A stretch of DNA of 49,063 bases, from the NCBI GenBank assembly GCA_013154375.1, contig JAADCR010000048.1:1-49063 (forward strand), written 5' to 3'. The DNA is from Aquificota bacterium. Its GTDB lineage: Bacteria; Aquificota; Aquificia; Aquificales; Aquificaceae. This document shows positions 36,140 to 49,049 of this stretch, one piece after another. The notes under the pieces are model-generated. The model saw only the letters and a program-made list of their open reading frames with translations. It ran no database searches and was not told the origin of the DNA. Position numbers and translations under genes: made by a program. Positions within the stretch are counted from its first letter, which is position 1. Each line of letters starts with the position of its first letter.

Positions 36140-36913
36140 TTAAAGACGGCGAAACCTTTCCTTCAGCCATTGGCGGAACGACTTTCCGGACAATATACTA
36201 TTTAAAATGTCTCGCTCGAGCTCTGTCAAGTGCTCGGGCAGCTTGTCGGGCCGCTTCTTTACGGTGTTCTCTATCCTGTGCCAGAGCTTCCACAGCTCTA
36301 TAAGCTCGTGGTGGCCCGAGAGGAGCTCCTCGGGCACCTTCATCCCCCTTACCTCCCTCGGACGCGTGTAGACCGGGTAGCCGAGCCACTTGTTTCTAAA
36401 GCTGTCCTCCTTTAAGCTCTCCGGCTCGTTAAGCACGCCCGGCAGGAGCCGCGCCACGCCGTCGAGCAGGGCTATGGCCACCGGCTCGCCGCCCGAGAGC
36501 ACGAAGTCGCCCAGCGAGACCTCCTCGTCCACGACGGACTTTACGCGCTCGTCCACCCCTTCGTACCTTCCGCAGATGACGAGCAGCCTCTCTTTTTTAG
36601 ACAGCTCTTCTAAAAAGCGCTGGTCAATTTTGCGGCCCCAAGGCTCGGTTATAAGCGTGTACGGCCGGCCGTAGCGCTCCACTATCTCGTCGTAAGCCTT
36701 TAAAATAGGCTCGGCCTTTAACACCATGCCCGGCACGCCGCCGAACGGCTCGTCGTCCGGCCTGCCCTTAGGGTCGTAGTCGCGGAGGTTAAGCACCTTA
36801 AGCTCGAGCTTCCCTTCTTTTATAGCCTTCCGTACTATGCCGTAGCGCGCGTAACACGCCACCGTCTCGGGAAAGAGGGAGAGGACGAAGAAGCGGAGCG
36901 GCTCAGAACTCAA
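36140..36913 (-). CDS. trmD: tRNA (guanine-N1-)-methyltransferase
   Basis: Methylates G37 of tRNAs to prevent frameshifting. 257 residues with the SPOUT knot: [22 protein letters not shown] near the N terminus, [21 protein letters not shown] (about 45-65), [12 protein letters not shown] (about 112-123), [14 protein letters not shown] (about 131-144) and the knotted [17 protein letters not shown]. Usually trmD sits with rpsP-rimM-rplS; here it follows rpoD with an 11-base overlap, an unusual setting. Confidence 0.96.
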   Translation of the reverse strand: MSSEPLRFFVLSLFPETVACYARYGIVRKAIKEGKLELKVLNLRDYDPKGRPDDEPFGGVPGMVLKAEPILKAYDEIVERYGRPYTLITEPWGRKIDQRFLEELSKKERLLVICGRYEGVDERVKSVVDEEVSLGDFVLSGGEPVAIALLDGVARLLPGVLNEPESLKEDSFRNKWLGYPVYTRPREVRGMKVPEELLSGHHELIELWKLWHRIENTVKKRPDKLPEHLTELERDILNSILSGKSFRQWLKERFRRL

Positions 36914-38609
36914 AGTCCTTCAGGTACTTTGCCCGCGAAGGGTGGCGGAGCTTCCTTAGGGCCTTGTTCTCTATCTGCCGTATCCGCTCGCGCGTAACGT
37001 TAAACATCTTACCCACCTGCTCGAGCGTGTACTCCGTCCCGTCGACGAGCCCGTAGCGGTACATGAGAATCTCGCGCTCCTTCTCCGAGAGCGTGCTTAG
37101 AACCTTCTCGAGCTGCTCGCGCAGAAGCTTCCGCGTAACCTGCTCCTCGGGGTTGGGCACCGACTTGTCCTCTATAAAGTCCTTTAAAAAGGTATCCTCG
37201 TCGTCGCCTATGGGCGTCTCGAGCGATATAGGCTCTTGGGAGAACTTCATCACTTTTCGGACCTTCTCTACAGAGATGCCCAGATACTGGGCCACCTCCT
37301 CGGGCGTAGGCTCGCGCCCGTTCTCTTGGAAGAGCTTCTTAGAAGCTTTAATTATCTTGTTTATCGTCTCTATCATGTGAACGGGTATCCTGATGGTTCT
37401 GGCTTGGTCGGCTATGGCGCGCGTTATGGCCTGCCTTATCCACCAAGTGGCGTAGGTGGAGAACTTGTAGCCTTTGCGGTAGTCGTACTTGTCCACCGCC
37501 TTCATAAGCCCGATGTTACCCTCTTGGATGAGGTCTAAAAAGTGGAGGCCCCGGTTTACGTACTTCTTAGCTATGGAGACCACCAGACGGAGGTTGGACT
37601 GAATCATCACCTGCTTGGCCTCTACGACCTTCTTCCTCCCTTGCTCTATTATCCTCATGACCTTCGGTATCTCGTTCTCGGGGAATATCCCTATGGCGTT
37701 TTTCAGCCGCTCGACCTCGCGCTTAAGCTGGAGGTACTCGTTTACCAGAGCGCTGAGCTTCTCAAACGGGAGACCCGCCTTACGGGCTTTCTCCTGTATC
37801 CCGCCGTCGGTAAGGTAGTTCCGGGCCACGAAGTCGGGGTCGGGGTGGAGGGCCTTTAGCTTCCGCACGCGGGACGCCAGCTCCCGGTTCTTCTTCTGGA
37901 GCTCTTTAAAGAGCTTCAGAATCTCCTCGGCCACGCGCTCGAACTTCGCGTACTTTATCTTCATCTCCCGGATAATCTTGTTCATCCGCGCGTGGGCTAA
38001 CAGGTAACGCTTCCGGTTCTCGGGCGTCGGGTCGTTAAGGTAGAGCCGTCTTAGCTCTAAAAGCTCTTTGTAAGCCTTGGCCAGCTCGTAGCCCTTCTCT
38101 ATAAAGTAGCGCTCAAACTCGCCGAAGCGCTCCTCGAAGTCCTCGTCGTTCTCGTACTCCACGAGGTCCATAATCTCGTGTATCTTCAGCTTGCCGTTAC
38201 AGAGCTTCGCCCAGTCGTCGAGAATCCGCTCTACCAAGAAGGAGGTCCTCATAAGACCGCGGCGCATAATCTTCCGGCCAATCTCTATCTGGCGCGCGTA
38301 GTAAATCTCTTCCTCGCGTTTAAGAAGCGGGATTTTACCCATCTCGCGCAGGTACAGCTTAACCGGGTCCCCGTCGCGTCCCGTGGCCGTAAACGAGCTC
38401 GTCGAGACGACCACCTCGTCTTCCGCTTCCTCCGCCTCTTCCTCGCTCTCCACCACCTGCACGTTCAGCTTACGCAGAAGCTCCAGCACCTCTTCAAACT
38501 TCTCCGGCTCGTCCAGCTCCTCTAAAAACGCGTTAATCTCGTCGTAAGTTAAGTAGCCTTTCTCCTTGGCCGCCTCAATAAGGTCCCGGACCTCGTCGCG
38601 CTCTATCAT
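36903..38609 (-). CDS. rpoD: Primary RNA polymerase sigma factor (sigma-70)
   Basis: Directs RNA polymerase to housekeeping promoters. 568 residues: region 1.1 (about 1-45), region 1.2 (about 80-115, [16 protein letters not shown]), a non-conserved insert of about 200 residues, region 2 ([20 protein letters not shown]; 2.4 with [14 protein letters not shown]), region 3 ([15 protein letters not shown]) and region 4 ([28 protein letters not shown]). Region 4.2 fits recognition of TTGACA, matching promoters seen at the tRNA and dnaG. It starts in an ATGA overlap with the dnaG stop. Confidence 0.97.
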   Translation of the reverse strand: MIERDEVRDLIEAAKEKGYLTYDEINAFLEELDEPEKFEEVLELLRKLNVQVVESEEEAEEAEDEVVVSTSSFTATGRDGDPVKLYLREMGKIPLLKREEEIYYARQIEIGRKIMRRGLMRTSFLVERILDDWAKLCNGKLKIHEIMDLVEYENDEDFEERFGEFERYFIEKGYELAKAYKELLELRRLYLNDPTPENRKRYLLAHARMNKIIREMKIKYAKFERVAEEILKLFKELQKKNRELASRVRKLKALHPDPDFVARNYLTDGGIQEKARKAGLPFEKLSALVNEYLQLKREVERLKNAIGIFPENEIPKVMRIIEQGRKKVVEAKQVMIQSNLRLVVSIAKKYVNRGLHFLDLIQEGNIGLMKAVDKYDYRKGYKFSTYATWWIRQAITRAIADQARTIRIPVHMIETINKIIKASKKLFQENGREPTPEEVAQYLGISVEKVRKVMKFSQEPISLETPIGDDEDTFLKDFIEDKSVPNPEEQVTRKLLREQLEKVLSTLSEKEREILMYRYGLVDGTEYTLEQVGKMFNVTRERIRQIENKALRKLRHPSRAKYLKDFEF

Positions 38610-40081
38610 TGCTCGACCTCCCGCACGAACTCTCGCTTTTTAAGCTGCTCCAAAACTTTGTAAAACATCCTCTCAAGATTAGGGCTGTTAAACTCGAGCA
38701 CCTCCTCCGGAAGCTCGTGCTCCTCTCCGTCCAGAGCTTTGTAGCAGAGCTCTCTTACCTCTTTAGGAAGCTCCAGCTCCTCGGGCCTGACCTTAGGCCT
38801 GAAGCTAAGCAGCCCTTTAAGGAGAACCTTGTACTTAAAAGGTAGAGAAGAAGACGCCTGACGGCGTTTAGGAGGCGTAAGGAGCGTCTCGAGGGGCACC
38901 TTCGCCTTCTGCTGGAACTCCGCCGCCAGCGCTATCCGCTTAGCGTCGTCGGGCAGGTAAGAGAGGTACTCCCTAAAGAGCTTTATCCTCTCCTCGAGAG
39001 AGTCCCGCCCGCCGTTTATAAGCGAGCTAAAGAGCTCCTCGGCCGAGCTTATAAGCCCTTTAAGGGCCTTCACGCCGTACTCGGTTACGAACGAGTCCGG
39101 GTCGTGGCCCTCGGGCAGACGGACCACGAACACCTCCAGACCCGCCGAGAGGAGCAGCGGGACGGCCCGTCGGACGGCCTTCCGCCCCGCCTCGTCGCCG
39201 TCGAAAAGCAGGTAAACCTTTTTAACGTAAGCGGCAAGAACGCGCGCCTGCTGCTCGGTAAGAGCCGTCCCTAAAGGTGCCGCGGCGTTCCTAACGCCGG
39301 CCGAGAAGAGCTTAAGCACGTCAAAGACGCCCTCTACCAAAAGCGCGTAGCCTTCCTCTTTTGCGTAGTCCTTCGTCTCGGAAAGGCCGAAAAGCAGCGA
39401 CGACTTTTTAAAGTAAGGACTCTCGGGCGAGTTTACGTACTTCGGAGAGCCGTCCTCGCGGAGGCGGCGCCCGCTAAAGCCGGCCGTTCTGCCCGAGGGC
39501 GTACGGACGGGCAGAACCACGCGCTTTAAAAACAGGTCGCGGTAGTTACCCGAGCCTAAAGAGACGAGGTTACGCGTCTTTAGGTACTCCTCTAAAAGAC
39601 CCTCGCGCTTTAAAAACTCGGCGAGCTTACGCGAGTCGGGCGCGTATCCCACCGAGAAGCGCTTCACCGTGTGCCCGTCTACGCCGCGCGCCTTTAAGTA
39701 CTCTAAGGCTTCCTCGTTTTTAAGTAAACTCTCCCGGTAAAAGTCCGAGACGCGCTCGAGGGCGACGCGTACCTTCTCTTCCTCCTTAACGCCCGCGAGG
39801 TTAAACCGCTTACCGTAAAGACGGGCAAGCTCGCGGGCCGCCTCGAGGTACGAGAGGTTCTCGTAAAGCGCGTAAAACTTTATGGCGTCGCCGCCCACGC
39901 CGCAGCCGAAACACTTAAATATGCCCTTAGAGGGCGAGACGAAGAAGGAGGGGGTGCGGTCGGGGTGGAAGGGGCAGTTGGCGCGGTAGTTTGAGCCCAC
40001 GCGCTCGAGAGGGACGAAACGGGACACCACGTCCACGATGTCGAGCTCCCGCCGCAGCTCCTCGAGGTCTGAGGACATCAC
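38606..40081 (-). CDS. dnaG: DNA primase
   Basis: Makes RNA primers for replication. Two adjacent starts exist, GTG (40081) then ATG (40078); the GTG lies 7 bases after the -10. About 490 residues, shorter than E. coli (581) mainly in the C-terminal helicase-binding region. CHC2 zinc finger: [18 protein letters not shown] then CFGCG (about 37-61). [22 protein letters not shown] (about 245-260) and [12 protein letters not shown] (about 300). It heads the dnaG-rpoD-trmD unit. Confidence 0.96.
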   Translation of the reverse strand: MMSSDLEELRRELDIVDVVSRFVPLERVGSNYRANCPFHPDRTPSFFVSPSKGIFKCFGCGVGGDAIKFYALYENLSYLEAARELARLYGKRFNLAGVKEEEKVRVALERVSDFYRESLLKNEEALEYLKARGVDGHTVKRFSVGYAPDSRKLAEFLKREGLLEEYLKTRNLVSLGSGNYRDLFLKRVVLPVRTPSGRTAGFSGRRLREDGSPKYVNSPESPYFKKSSLLFGLSETKDYAKEEGYALLVEGVFDVLKLFSAGVRNAAAPLGTALTEQQARVLAAYVKKVYLLFDGDEAGRKAVRRAVPLLLSAGLEVFVVRLPEGHDPDSFVTEYGVKALKGLISSAEELFSSLINGGRDSLEERIKLFREYLSYLPDDAKRIALAAEFQQKAKVPLETLLTPPKRRQASSSLPFKYKVLLKGLLSFRPKVRPEELELPKEVRELCYKALDGEEHELPEEVLEFNSPNLERMFYKVLEQLKKREFVREVEQ

Positions 40082-40088
40082 TCAAAAG

Positions 40089-40116
40089 AATTTATTGAGC
40101 ATCTTTAAGCTGTCAA
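40089..40116 (-). promoter_or_regulatory. Promoter for dnaG-rpoD-trmD
   Basis: On minus: TTGACA (complement of 40111-40116), 16 bases, TAAATT (complement of 40089-40094), then 7 bases to the GTG start. The full -35 makes this a strong call and places the transcription start at or next to the start codon. Confidence 0.8.
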
Positions 40117-40117
40117 G

Positions 40118-43883
<3,766 letters not shown>

Positions 43884-43890
43884 GCGTCTG

Positions 43891-43896
43891 ATTATA
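43891..43896 (-). promoter_or_regulatory. -10 hexamer TATAAT for tldD, built on the GGDEF gene stop
   Basis: On minus TATAAT contains the TAA stop of the diguanylate cyclase gene and is 7 bases before the tldD ATG. Perfect consensus, no Shine-Dalgarno. Confidence 0.6.
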
Positions 43897-44797
43897 TACT
43901 GCCCACCTCTACGCGGTTTTTCCCGCCTCTTTTGGCCGCGTACAGACGGCGGTCCGCCTCTTTTACGAGACGGCAGAGCTTCCCGGCCGGCTCGCGCGTG
44001 CTTACGGCCCCGACGCTCAGGGTAACTTTTAGCTCCTTCCCGCCGCAGAGAAAAGTCGTCTCCTCTACGCGGCGGCGGAGCCGCTCGAGTACCCGGCGTG
44101 CCTCTTTCTCGCCGGCCGAGGGGAGCAGCAGGAGAAACTCCTCGCCTCCGTAGCGAAACGCGTAGTCGCTCTTACGCACCGAAGACTTTACGACGCGCGC
44201 GAGCTTACGAAGTACGCAGTCGCCCGCCGGGTGTCCCAGCTCGTCGTTAATCTTTTTAAAGTCGTCTATGTCGAGCAGTGCCACCGTGAAAGGCAGGTCC
44301 GTAACGCGCGTAAGCTCGGCAAGACGGTTAAAGACGGGCTTTAGTACCTTTCTCGAGAGCAGGCCCGTAAGGGGGTCGCGGCGGAGCTTAAGCTCCAGCT
44401 GGCTGGCCTCGCTTAGCGACAGCAGCGTCAGAAGCGCGTAAAGGCTCCGCCCGTACTCCGAGAGGACCGCCGCCGCCCGCTCGTACTCGCCCTCTTTAAG
44501 CAGAACCGTTAGCTCCCGCTTGGCTTTTTTAAGCCTCTCGGCCTCTTTAACGAAGAGCTTAAACCCCTCGCCGAGGAGGCTGAAAAGACAGTTACTTTTA
44601 ACCACCGCGTCAGCGGTCTTTTTCTCTTTTAAAGACTTAAGAAAAGCTGCCTCGGTTTTAAGGAGCTCCTCGGCACACCTGAGACGCTCGGTGGTAAACT
44701 CCTCCGAAGGTAGGTTTTTCAGCGCTAGGGCTATAAGCTCCAGCTCGTGCTCGAGCTCTCTTAAAAAGAGCTTCTCGTGCGTAAGCTGGGTTAACAT
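43892..44797 (-). CDS. Diguanylate cyclase (GGDEF) with helical N-terminal domain
   Basis: Makes cyclic di-GMP. 301 residues: an all-helical, soluble N-terminal region (about 1-135) of unknown sensing role, then a GGDEF domain. Active-site signature GGEEF (217-221), nucleotide motif LLDIDDFKKIND (175-186) and an inhibitory-site RxxD (Arg208-Asp211) five residues before GGEEF are intact, so product inhibition is likely. No membrane segment is seen. It starts one base after a 41-residue membrane protein gene, with GGGAG near the start, so the pair are co-transcribed. Confidence 0.93.
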   Translation of the reverse strand: MLTQLTHEKLFLRELEHELELIALALKNLPSEEFTTERLRCAEELLKTEAAFLKSLKEKKTADAVVKSNCLFSLLGEGFKLFVKEAERLKKAKRELTVLLKEGEYERAAAVLSEYGRSLYALLTLLSLSEASQLELKLRRDPLTGLLSRKVLKPVFNRLAELTRVTDLPFTVALLDIDDFKKINDELGHPAGDCVLRKLARVVKSSVRKSDYAFRYGGEEFLLLLPSAGEKEARRVLERLRRRVEETTFLCGGKELKVTLSVGAVSTREPAGKLCRLVKEADRRLYAAKRGGKNRVEVGSI

Positions 44798-44798
44798 C

Positions 44799-44924
44799 TT
44801 ACTCCCTCTCCCCGTACTTACGCTTTATCGCCTTTGCCTGAAGCTTCCAGTAGAGAAGCAGCACGGCCCAAGGCAGGAGGAGGATAAAAAGCAGCGAGAG
44901 CAGCTCTCCTAGCGTTAGCGTCAT
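44799..44924 (-). CDS. Small single-pass membrane protein, 41 residues
   Basis: Short gene encoding 41 residues: one strongly hydrophobic segment (about 8-26, rich in Leu with a central Pro-Trp) followed by a basic tail (KAIKRKYGERE). It is preceded by TATATA 8 bases before the ATG and ends one base before the diguanylate cyclase ATG. It fills an otherwise empty 126-base gap. No family is recognised. It may anchor, regulate or sense for the cyclase; the tail would lie in the cytosol by the positive-inside rule. Confidence 0.75.
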   Translation of the reverse strand: MTLTLGELLSLLFILLLPWAVLLLYWKLQAKAIKRKYGERE

Positions 44925-44932
44925 AAAGTTTA

Positions 44933-44938
44933 TATATA
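44933..44938 (-). promoter_or_regulatory. -10-like TATATA for the small membrane protein
   Basis: On minus TATATA is 8 bases before the ATG at 44924. The divergent CLC gene starts just 15 bases from this start codon; no equally good hexamer is found at 7-9 bases for it, although TTTATA at 44929-44934 is close. Confidence 0.4.
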
Positions 44939-44939
44939 C

Positions 44940-46631
44940 ATGAAGCAGAGCCCTCTGGTTAAGCTCGTGCTCGTGCCCGCGGTTTTAGGCCTTCTGGTGG
45001 GCCTCTCGAACTACCTGCTGCTTACGGGCACGGAGAAGCTCTTCAGCCTTACCGTAAAGCTTACGGGCTACGCCTTAGAGTTTCCCGTAGAAGAGTATAA
45101 AGACGCCCTACGGGCGTTTAAGGAGCCTATAGTTTACCCGCTGCTTCTCGTGCTCTCGGCTTTAGCGGTGGGGCTAATAAAGTACGCCTTTATAGGTAGG
45201 GAGGGCGTGCTGGAAGGTACGGGTAACTTCGTCATAAAGAGCTTCCACGAGGGAAAGGGTTTTACGGTTAAAGGGGAGCTGGCGCGGGCGCTCTCGGCGG
45301 TGCTTACCGTAGGAGCGGGCGGGACGGCGGGGCTGTTTGCCCCCGCGGCCTCGGTGGGCTCGGCGTGGGGTGCCGCGCTTGCTAAAAAGGCGGGAGAGCG
45401 GCGCGTGCTGGTGGCGAGCGGCTTCGGGGCGGGGATAGCCTCTATGTTCGGCGCTCCGCTTGCGGGGGCGCTTATAGCCGCCGAAGCGTTTTACAAGTTC
45501 GACTTCGAGGTAGGCGTGCTGGTGCCCGCCTCGGTGGCCTCTGTGGTAGCCTACGTGGTCTCGTCTGAGCTTACGGGCTACGGCTTTACTTACCACTTGG
45601 CCGTTGAGGAGCTTGCGCTTAGCGCCGAGACGCTTCTTCACTTCCTTTTTTTCGGTCTGCTTACGGGGCTTTTCGTTAGGCTGTACGCGTCACTGCTCGA
45701 GAGAACGGGTAGCTTTTTCCGCCGTCTGCCGCTGCCTACCTTTTTAGTGCCGCCCTTAGGAGCGCTTCTGGCGGCGCTCGTGGTGCTTCTAAACCCGCTT
45801 AGCTTCGGCCGCGGGGAGCTGCTGCTCGAGCCTCTGGCGGAGGGGCAGGTCAGAAGCCTCCTCCTTCTGGCCCTGACGCCCGTTACCGTAGCGCTGGCCT
45901 CGGCACTGCTGCTGACGGCGGGCAACGGCGGGGGGATATTCGCGCCCGCCTCTTTTGCGGGCGCCTTTTTAGGCGCTTTCTACGCGGAGCTTTTTAAGCT
46001 CGACGTGCCTACTTTCGTGCTTTTAGGCATGACCGCCAGCTTCGGCGCGGGGGCTAAAATGCCCGTCTCGAGCCTTATAGTGGTAGCCGAGATGACGGGC
46101 GGGTACGAGATGCTCGTGCCCGCGGCGGCCACGGTGGGCACGGCTATGCTGGCTTCGGGCAGAAAGAGCTTCTTCCCGGCTCAGGTGGAGCGTCGGTTCG
46201 AGTCGCCGGCCCACCGCGAGGAGTTTGAGCTCTACGCACTTAAAGCCATAAAGGTAAAAGAGTTTATGAGCGCGCCCGTCTACGCGGTAAGCCCCGACGA
46301 GACGCTCCGCGAGGTGTGGGTAAAGCTCCTAAAGCTCGGCGTCTCGGGCTTTCCCGTGGTAGAGAACGGCAAGCTCGTGGGCGTCGTAACGAAGGAGGAC
46401 CTGCTTAAGCACCTGCACGAGCTTGAGCGCAAGACGGTGGCCGAGGTTATGACGGAAGAGCCGACGGTCGTAAGCGGCGAAGAGACGCTCTACAAGGCTT
46501 TAAGGCTTATGACGGAGAGGGGCGTAGGGAGGCTGCCCGTGCTGGACGAGGAGGGTAACCTCGTCGGCATCGTAACCGTCACGGACCTCGGGAGGGCGGT
46601 TAAGCGGTTCTTCGACGAGCGTGCTCCCTGA
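44940..46631 (+). CDS. CLC-family chloride channel/transporter with two CBS domains (paralogue 1)
   Basis: 563-residue membrane protein, about ten to eleven helices in residues 5-410 and a CBS pair at about 440-555. The segment that in most CLC proteins reads GREGP, carrying the external gating glutamate, reads GTAGLFAPAAS here (about 125-135), so the gating Glu is missing. The second selectivity motif is GIFAPASFAG. The internal proton-glutamate site reads AAEAFYK (Glu then Ala), not Glu-Glu. This suggests a channel-like or unusual ion protein. CBS domains may bind adenine nucleotides. It faces a paralogue tail to tail with a 32-base overlap. Confidence 0.88.
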   Translation: MKQSPLVKLVLVPAVLGLLVGLSNYLLLTGTEKLFSLTVKLTGYALEFPVEEYKDALRAFKEPIVYPLLLVLSALAVGLIKYAFIGREGVLEGTGNFVIKSFHEGKGFTVKGELARALSAVLTVGAGGTAGLFAPAASVGSAWGAALAKKAGERRVLVASGFGAGIASMFGAPLAGALIAAEAFYKFDFEVGVLVPASVASVVAYVVSSELTGYGFTYHLAVEELALSAETLLHFLFFGLLTGLFVRLYASLLERTGSFFRRLPLPTFLVPPLGALLAALVVLLNPLSFGRGELLLEPLAEGQVRSLLLLALTPVTVALASALLLTAGNGGGIFAPASFAGAFLGAFYAELFKLDVPTFVLLGMTASFGAGAKMPVSSLIVVAEMTGGYEMLVPAAATVGTAMLASGRKSFFPAQVERRFESPAHREEFELYALKAIKVKEFMSAPVYAVSPDETLREVWVKLLKLGVSGFPVVENGKLVGVVTKEDLLKHLHELERKTVAEVMTEEPTVVSGEETLYKALRLMTERGVGRLPVLDEEGNLVGIVTVTDLGRAVKRFFDERAP

Positions 46632-48315
46632 CGGCCCGTCCGAGGTCCGCCCGCGCTATAATGCCCACCAGCTTCCCGTCTTTAACCACCGGGAGCCTGC
46701 CTATACCCCTTGCCGTCATAACGCGCAGCACCTCCGCCAGCGTAGCTTTAGGGCTTACGGTGACCACCTCGCGCGTACAGACCTGACTTACTTTAAGCCG
46801 CCGCCGGAGCTCCTCGGGCACCTTCGTGAGGTCTCCCCGCGTCACAATCCCCACCAGCTTACCGTCTTTAACCACGGGCAGACCGCCCACGAGCTTCTTA
46901 GCCATTAGCTCGAGCGCCTCTTTTACCGAAGTCTCGGGCTCTACGGTAAAGAGGTTTTTACTCATGTAGTCCTCTACGCGCAGAAGCTCGAGAACGTGCA
47001 GCCCGAACTCCTCGGCGTGAGCCGGCGAGTCGGCCCGCGTATCGAGCTGGCTCGGGAATATGCTCTTCTCTCCGCTTAGAAAGTAGGTGATAAAGACGGC
47101 GAGCATGGACGGCAGCAGCAGCTCGTACCCGCCCGTCATCTCGGCCACGAGGATAATCGTCGAGAGAGGAGCTTTAGCCGCGCCGGCAAAGAGCGCCACC
47201 ATGCCCACCACCGTAAACGACGGGACGTCCAAGCTCAGCCCGAGAAGCTCGTTAAGAGAGAGAGCGTAAGAGGCGCCCAGCAGACCGCCCGCCATAACCG
47301 ACGGCCCGAACACCCCGCCCGAGCCGCCCGAGCCCACCGTAAGCGACACGCCCAGTACGACCGCCAGCGCGCTTAAAAGCGTAAAAAGCGGCTCCTTTAT
47401 CACGCCGTCCATAACCAGCTGGAGCCAGCCGTAGCCGTTCCCTATAGCCGGCGGGAACAGCGCGCCCACCGCGCCGGCCAGAAGCCCGCCCACCGCCGGC
47501 TTAACGACCGGAGGCAGCGGGAGCGAGGCGAAAAAGGCCGAGGTTCTTAAAAACAGCTCCACCAACAGACGGGCCCCGAGGGCGCAGACCACGCCCAGTC
47601 CGGCAAAGGCGGCCAAGCTTAAAAGGCCTTCTTCTTTAAAGGGCGGCACCTCGAGCTCGAAGATGGGGCTAAAGCCGTAGAACGAGCCGAAGACGGCGTA
47701 CGAGACGGCCGAGGCAAAAAAGCCGGGCACCATGGCCTCGACGTTAAAGTCTTTTTTAAAAAACACCTCGCCGCTTATAACGGCGCCCGCTAAGGGGGCG
47801 CGGAACACGGCCGCCACGCCCGCACCCAGACCCACCGCCAGCGCCTGCCGCCGCTCGTACTCGCCCAGCTTAAGCTTCTGCGCTAAGAAAGAGCCCAAGC
47901 CGGCTCCTATAAGGGCTATAGGGCCTTCCCGGCCCGAGGTACCGCCCGTGCCTATGGTTACGGCGGAGCTAACCAGCTTGGCCAGCGACGAGCGGAGCGA
48001 GAGCGGCTCGCCGTAGTGGTAGGCCCTTATGGCCTTGTCCGTGCCCACGCCCGCCGACTCGGGCGCCAGATACCTCGCCACGAGGCCCGAGAACAGACCG
48101 CCCAGCGCCACCGTAAGCGGAAGCAGGTAAGGGTGAAGCGGATAAGGCGTAAAAAACGGCCGCTCGCCCTCGCCCGCCGGCAGCGGCGGGTAGTAGCCCA
48201 CCAGCTTACCCAGCACCAGCTCCGTCACGAGCTCCAAGCTCTCTACAAAAACGACGGCGCTAAAACCTACCAAAAGACCCACCAGCGCGGGAACGAGCAC
48301 GAACCGCCTAAACAT
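46600..48315 (-). CDS. CLC-family chloride channel/transporter with two CBS domains (paralogue 2)
   Basis: 571-residue membrane protein with the same layout: membrane part about 5-415 and a CBS pair about 445-565. Here the gating motif is intact: TGGTSGREGPIALIG (about 118-132). The second motif is GGVFGPSVMAGG. The internal proton-glutamate position reads SGEVFFK (Glu then Val), a channel-type feature in the family. It is the paralogue of the convergent gene, but the two differ in the gating residue. It follows tsaE by five bases. Confidence 0.9.
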   Translation of the reverse strand: MFRRFVLVPALVGLLVGFSAVVFVESLELVTELVLGKLVGYYPPLPAGEGERPFFTPYPLHPYLLPLTVALGGLFSGLVARYLAPESAGVGTDKAIRAYHYGEPLSLRSSLAKLVSSAVTIGTGGTSGREGPIALIGAGLGSFLAQKLKLGEYERRQALAVGLGAGVAAVFRAPLAGAVISGEVFFKKDFNVEAMVPGFFASAVSYAVFGSFYGFSPIFELEVPPFKEEGLLSLAAFAGLGVVCALGARLLVELFLRTSAFFASLPLPPVVKPAVGGLLAGAVGALFPPAIGNGYGWLQLVMDGVIKEPLFTLLSALAVVLGVSLTVGSGGSGGVFGPSVMAGGLLGASYALSLNELLGLSLDVPSFTVVGMVALFAGAAKAPLSTIILVAEMTGGYELLLPSMLAVFITYFLSGEKSIFPSQLDTRADSPAHAEEFGLHVLELLRVEDYMSKNLFTVEPETSVKEALELMAKKLVGGLPVVKDGKLVGIVTRGDLTKVPEELRRRLKVSQVCTREVVTVSPKATLAEVLRVMTARGIGRLPVVKDGKLVGIIARADLGRAVREHARRRTA

Positions 48316-48320
48316 CGGGC

Positions 48321-48716
48321 CTACCTTTTAAAGACGCGTACGCGTCTACCTTCGGGCAGCACCTCAAACTTTATCAGATAGTCGCAAAGCTCGTAACCCT
48401 TAGGCCACTCGACGAAAACCAACCCCTTACCGACGAACTCCTCCAGCTCCGTCTCGGCCCTGTAAAAGTCCGCGTGGTAGACCTCGCCCTTAGCGGTACG
48501 GTACAGGTTAACCAGCGTAAAGGAAGGACTTCTTACCTGCTCGTTTTTTTCAGGTCCCAGCGCTTCGACGGCGTAGCGGACGAAGGTCGTCTTCCCGGCC
48601 CCCAGCTCGCCCTCGAGACAGACCACCTCGTTACCTTTTAGCTTCTTAACAAACTCGCGCGCAAACCGCGCCGTATCTTCCTCCGTAAGCAGGAGTCTCT
48701 CCTCAACGAGCCTCAC
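48321..48716 (-). CDS. tsaE: tRNA threonylcarbamoyladenosine biosynthesis ATPase
   Basis: Small P-loop protein that supports TsaBD in making t6A37 on tRNAs reading ANN codons. 131 residues, with Walker A GELGAGKTT (36-44), the switch region RSPSFTLVNLY (about 62-72), HADFYRAETELEEFV (about 80-94) and the terminal WPK motif (about 103-105). Its start overlaps the upstream small gene by 14 bases and it precedes the CLC paralogue by five bases, so the three are probably co-transcribed. Confidence 0.94.
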   Translation of the reverse strand: MRLVEERLLLTEEDTARFAREFVKKLKGNEVVCLEGELGAGKTTFVRYAVEALGPEKNEQVRSPSFTLVNLYRTAKGEVYHADFYRAETELEEFVGKGLVFVEWPKGYELCDYLIKFEVLPEGRRVRVFKR

Positions 48717-48915
48717 GCCGCTTCTTTCTCCTCCGCTCCTTGTAAACCTCCTGCCTACAGAGACGGATGATTTTCTTGTACTTGTAGTACACCGAAGGGA
48801 CGCTTATAGGCAGATTGTAGTACCGCTCCAGCATAAGCATTATCTCCTCCGTCGTCAAGTACTTGTGATTTCGTATAAGCGACTTTATGTACTTAACGAT
48901 GCGCGTCTCTTTCAT
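48703..48915 (-). CDS. Small basic hypothetical protein, 70 residues (HTH-like?)
   Basis: I do not recognise it. ATG at 48915 gives 70 residues; the frame stays open to a GTG at 49026, but the added part is proline-rich and has no good start site. The protein is helical and basic: IVKYIKSLIRNHKYLTTEEIM (two parts), a central LPISVPSVYYKYKKIIRL that could be a recognition helix, and a tail RRRKKRREAR. TATACT is 13 bases before the ATG. It leads the unit with tsaE and CLC paralogue 2. Confidence 0.65.
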   Translation of the reverse strand: MKETRIVKYIKSLIRNHKYLTTEEIMLMLERYYNLPISVPSVYYKYKKIIRLCRQEVYKERRRKKRREAR

Positions 48916-48928
48916 AGGCCTGAGTTTT

Positions 48929-48934
48929 AGTATA
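48929..48934 (-). promoter_or_regulatory. -10 hexamer TATACT before the last small gene
   Basis: On minus TATACT is 13 bases before the ATG at 48915. The leader would be about 6 bases. No -35 of quality is seen. Confidence 0.4.
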
Positions 48935-49028
48935 CTCGGCGGAGCGTCAGAATCGGTCCTTTTAGAGCGTTTATAGACGTTAGGAGAGGGAGGGGGAACG
49001 ACGGGAGGGGCCCACACCTCCTTCACTT

Positions 49029-49049
49029 GGGAGGGCCTCGCGCCCTCCC
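49029..49049. terminator. Strong hairpin near the window end
   Basis: GGGAGGGC-CTCGC-GCCCTCCC forms an eight-pair stem. On plus it is followed by CTTTCT; on minus by no T-run. It may end a transcript entering from beyond the window. The 48916-49063 stretch otherwise holds only a promoter candidate. Confidence 0.55.
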
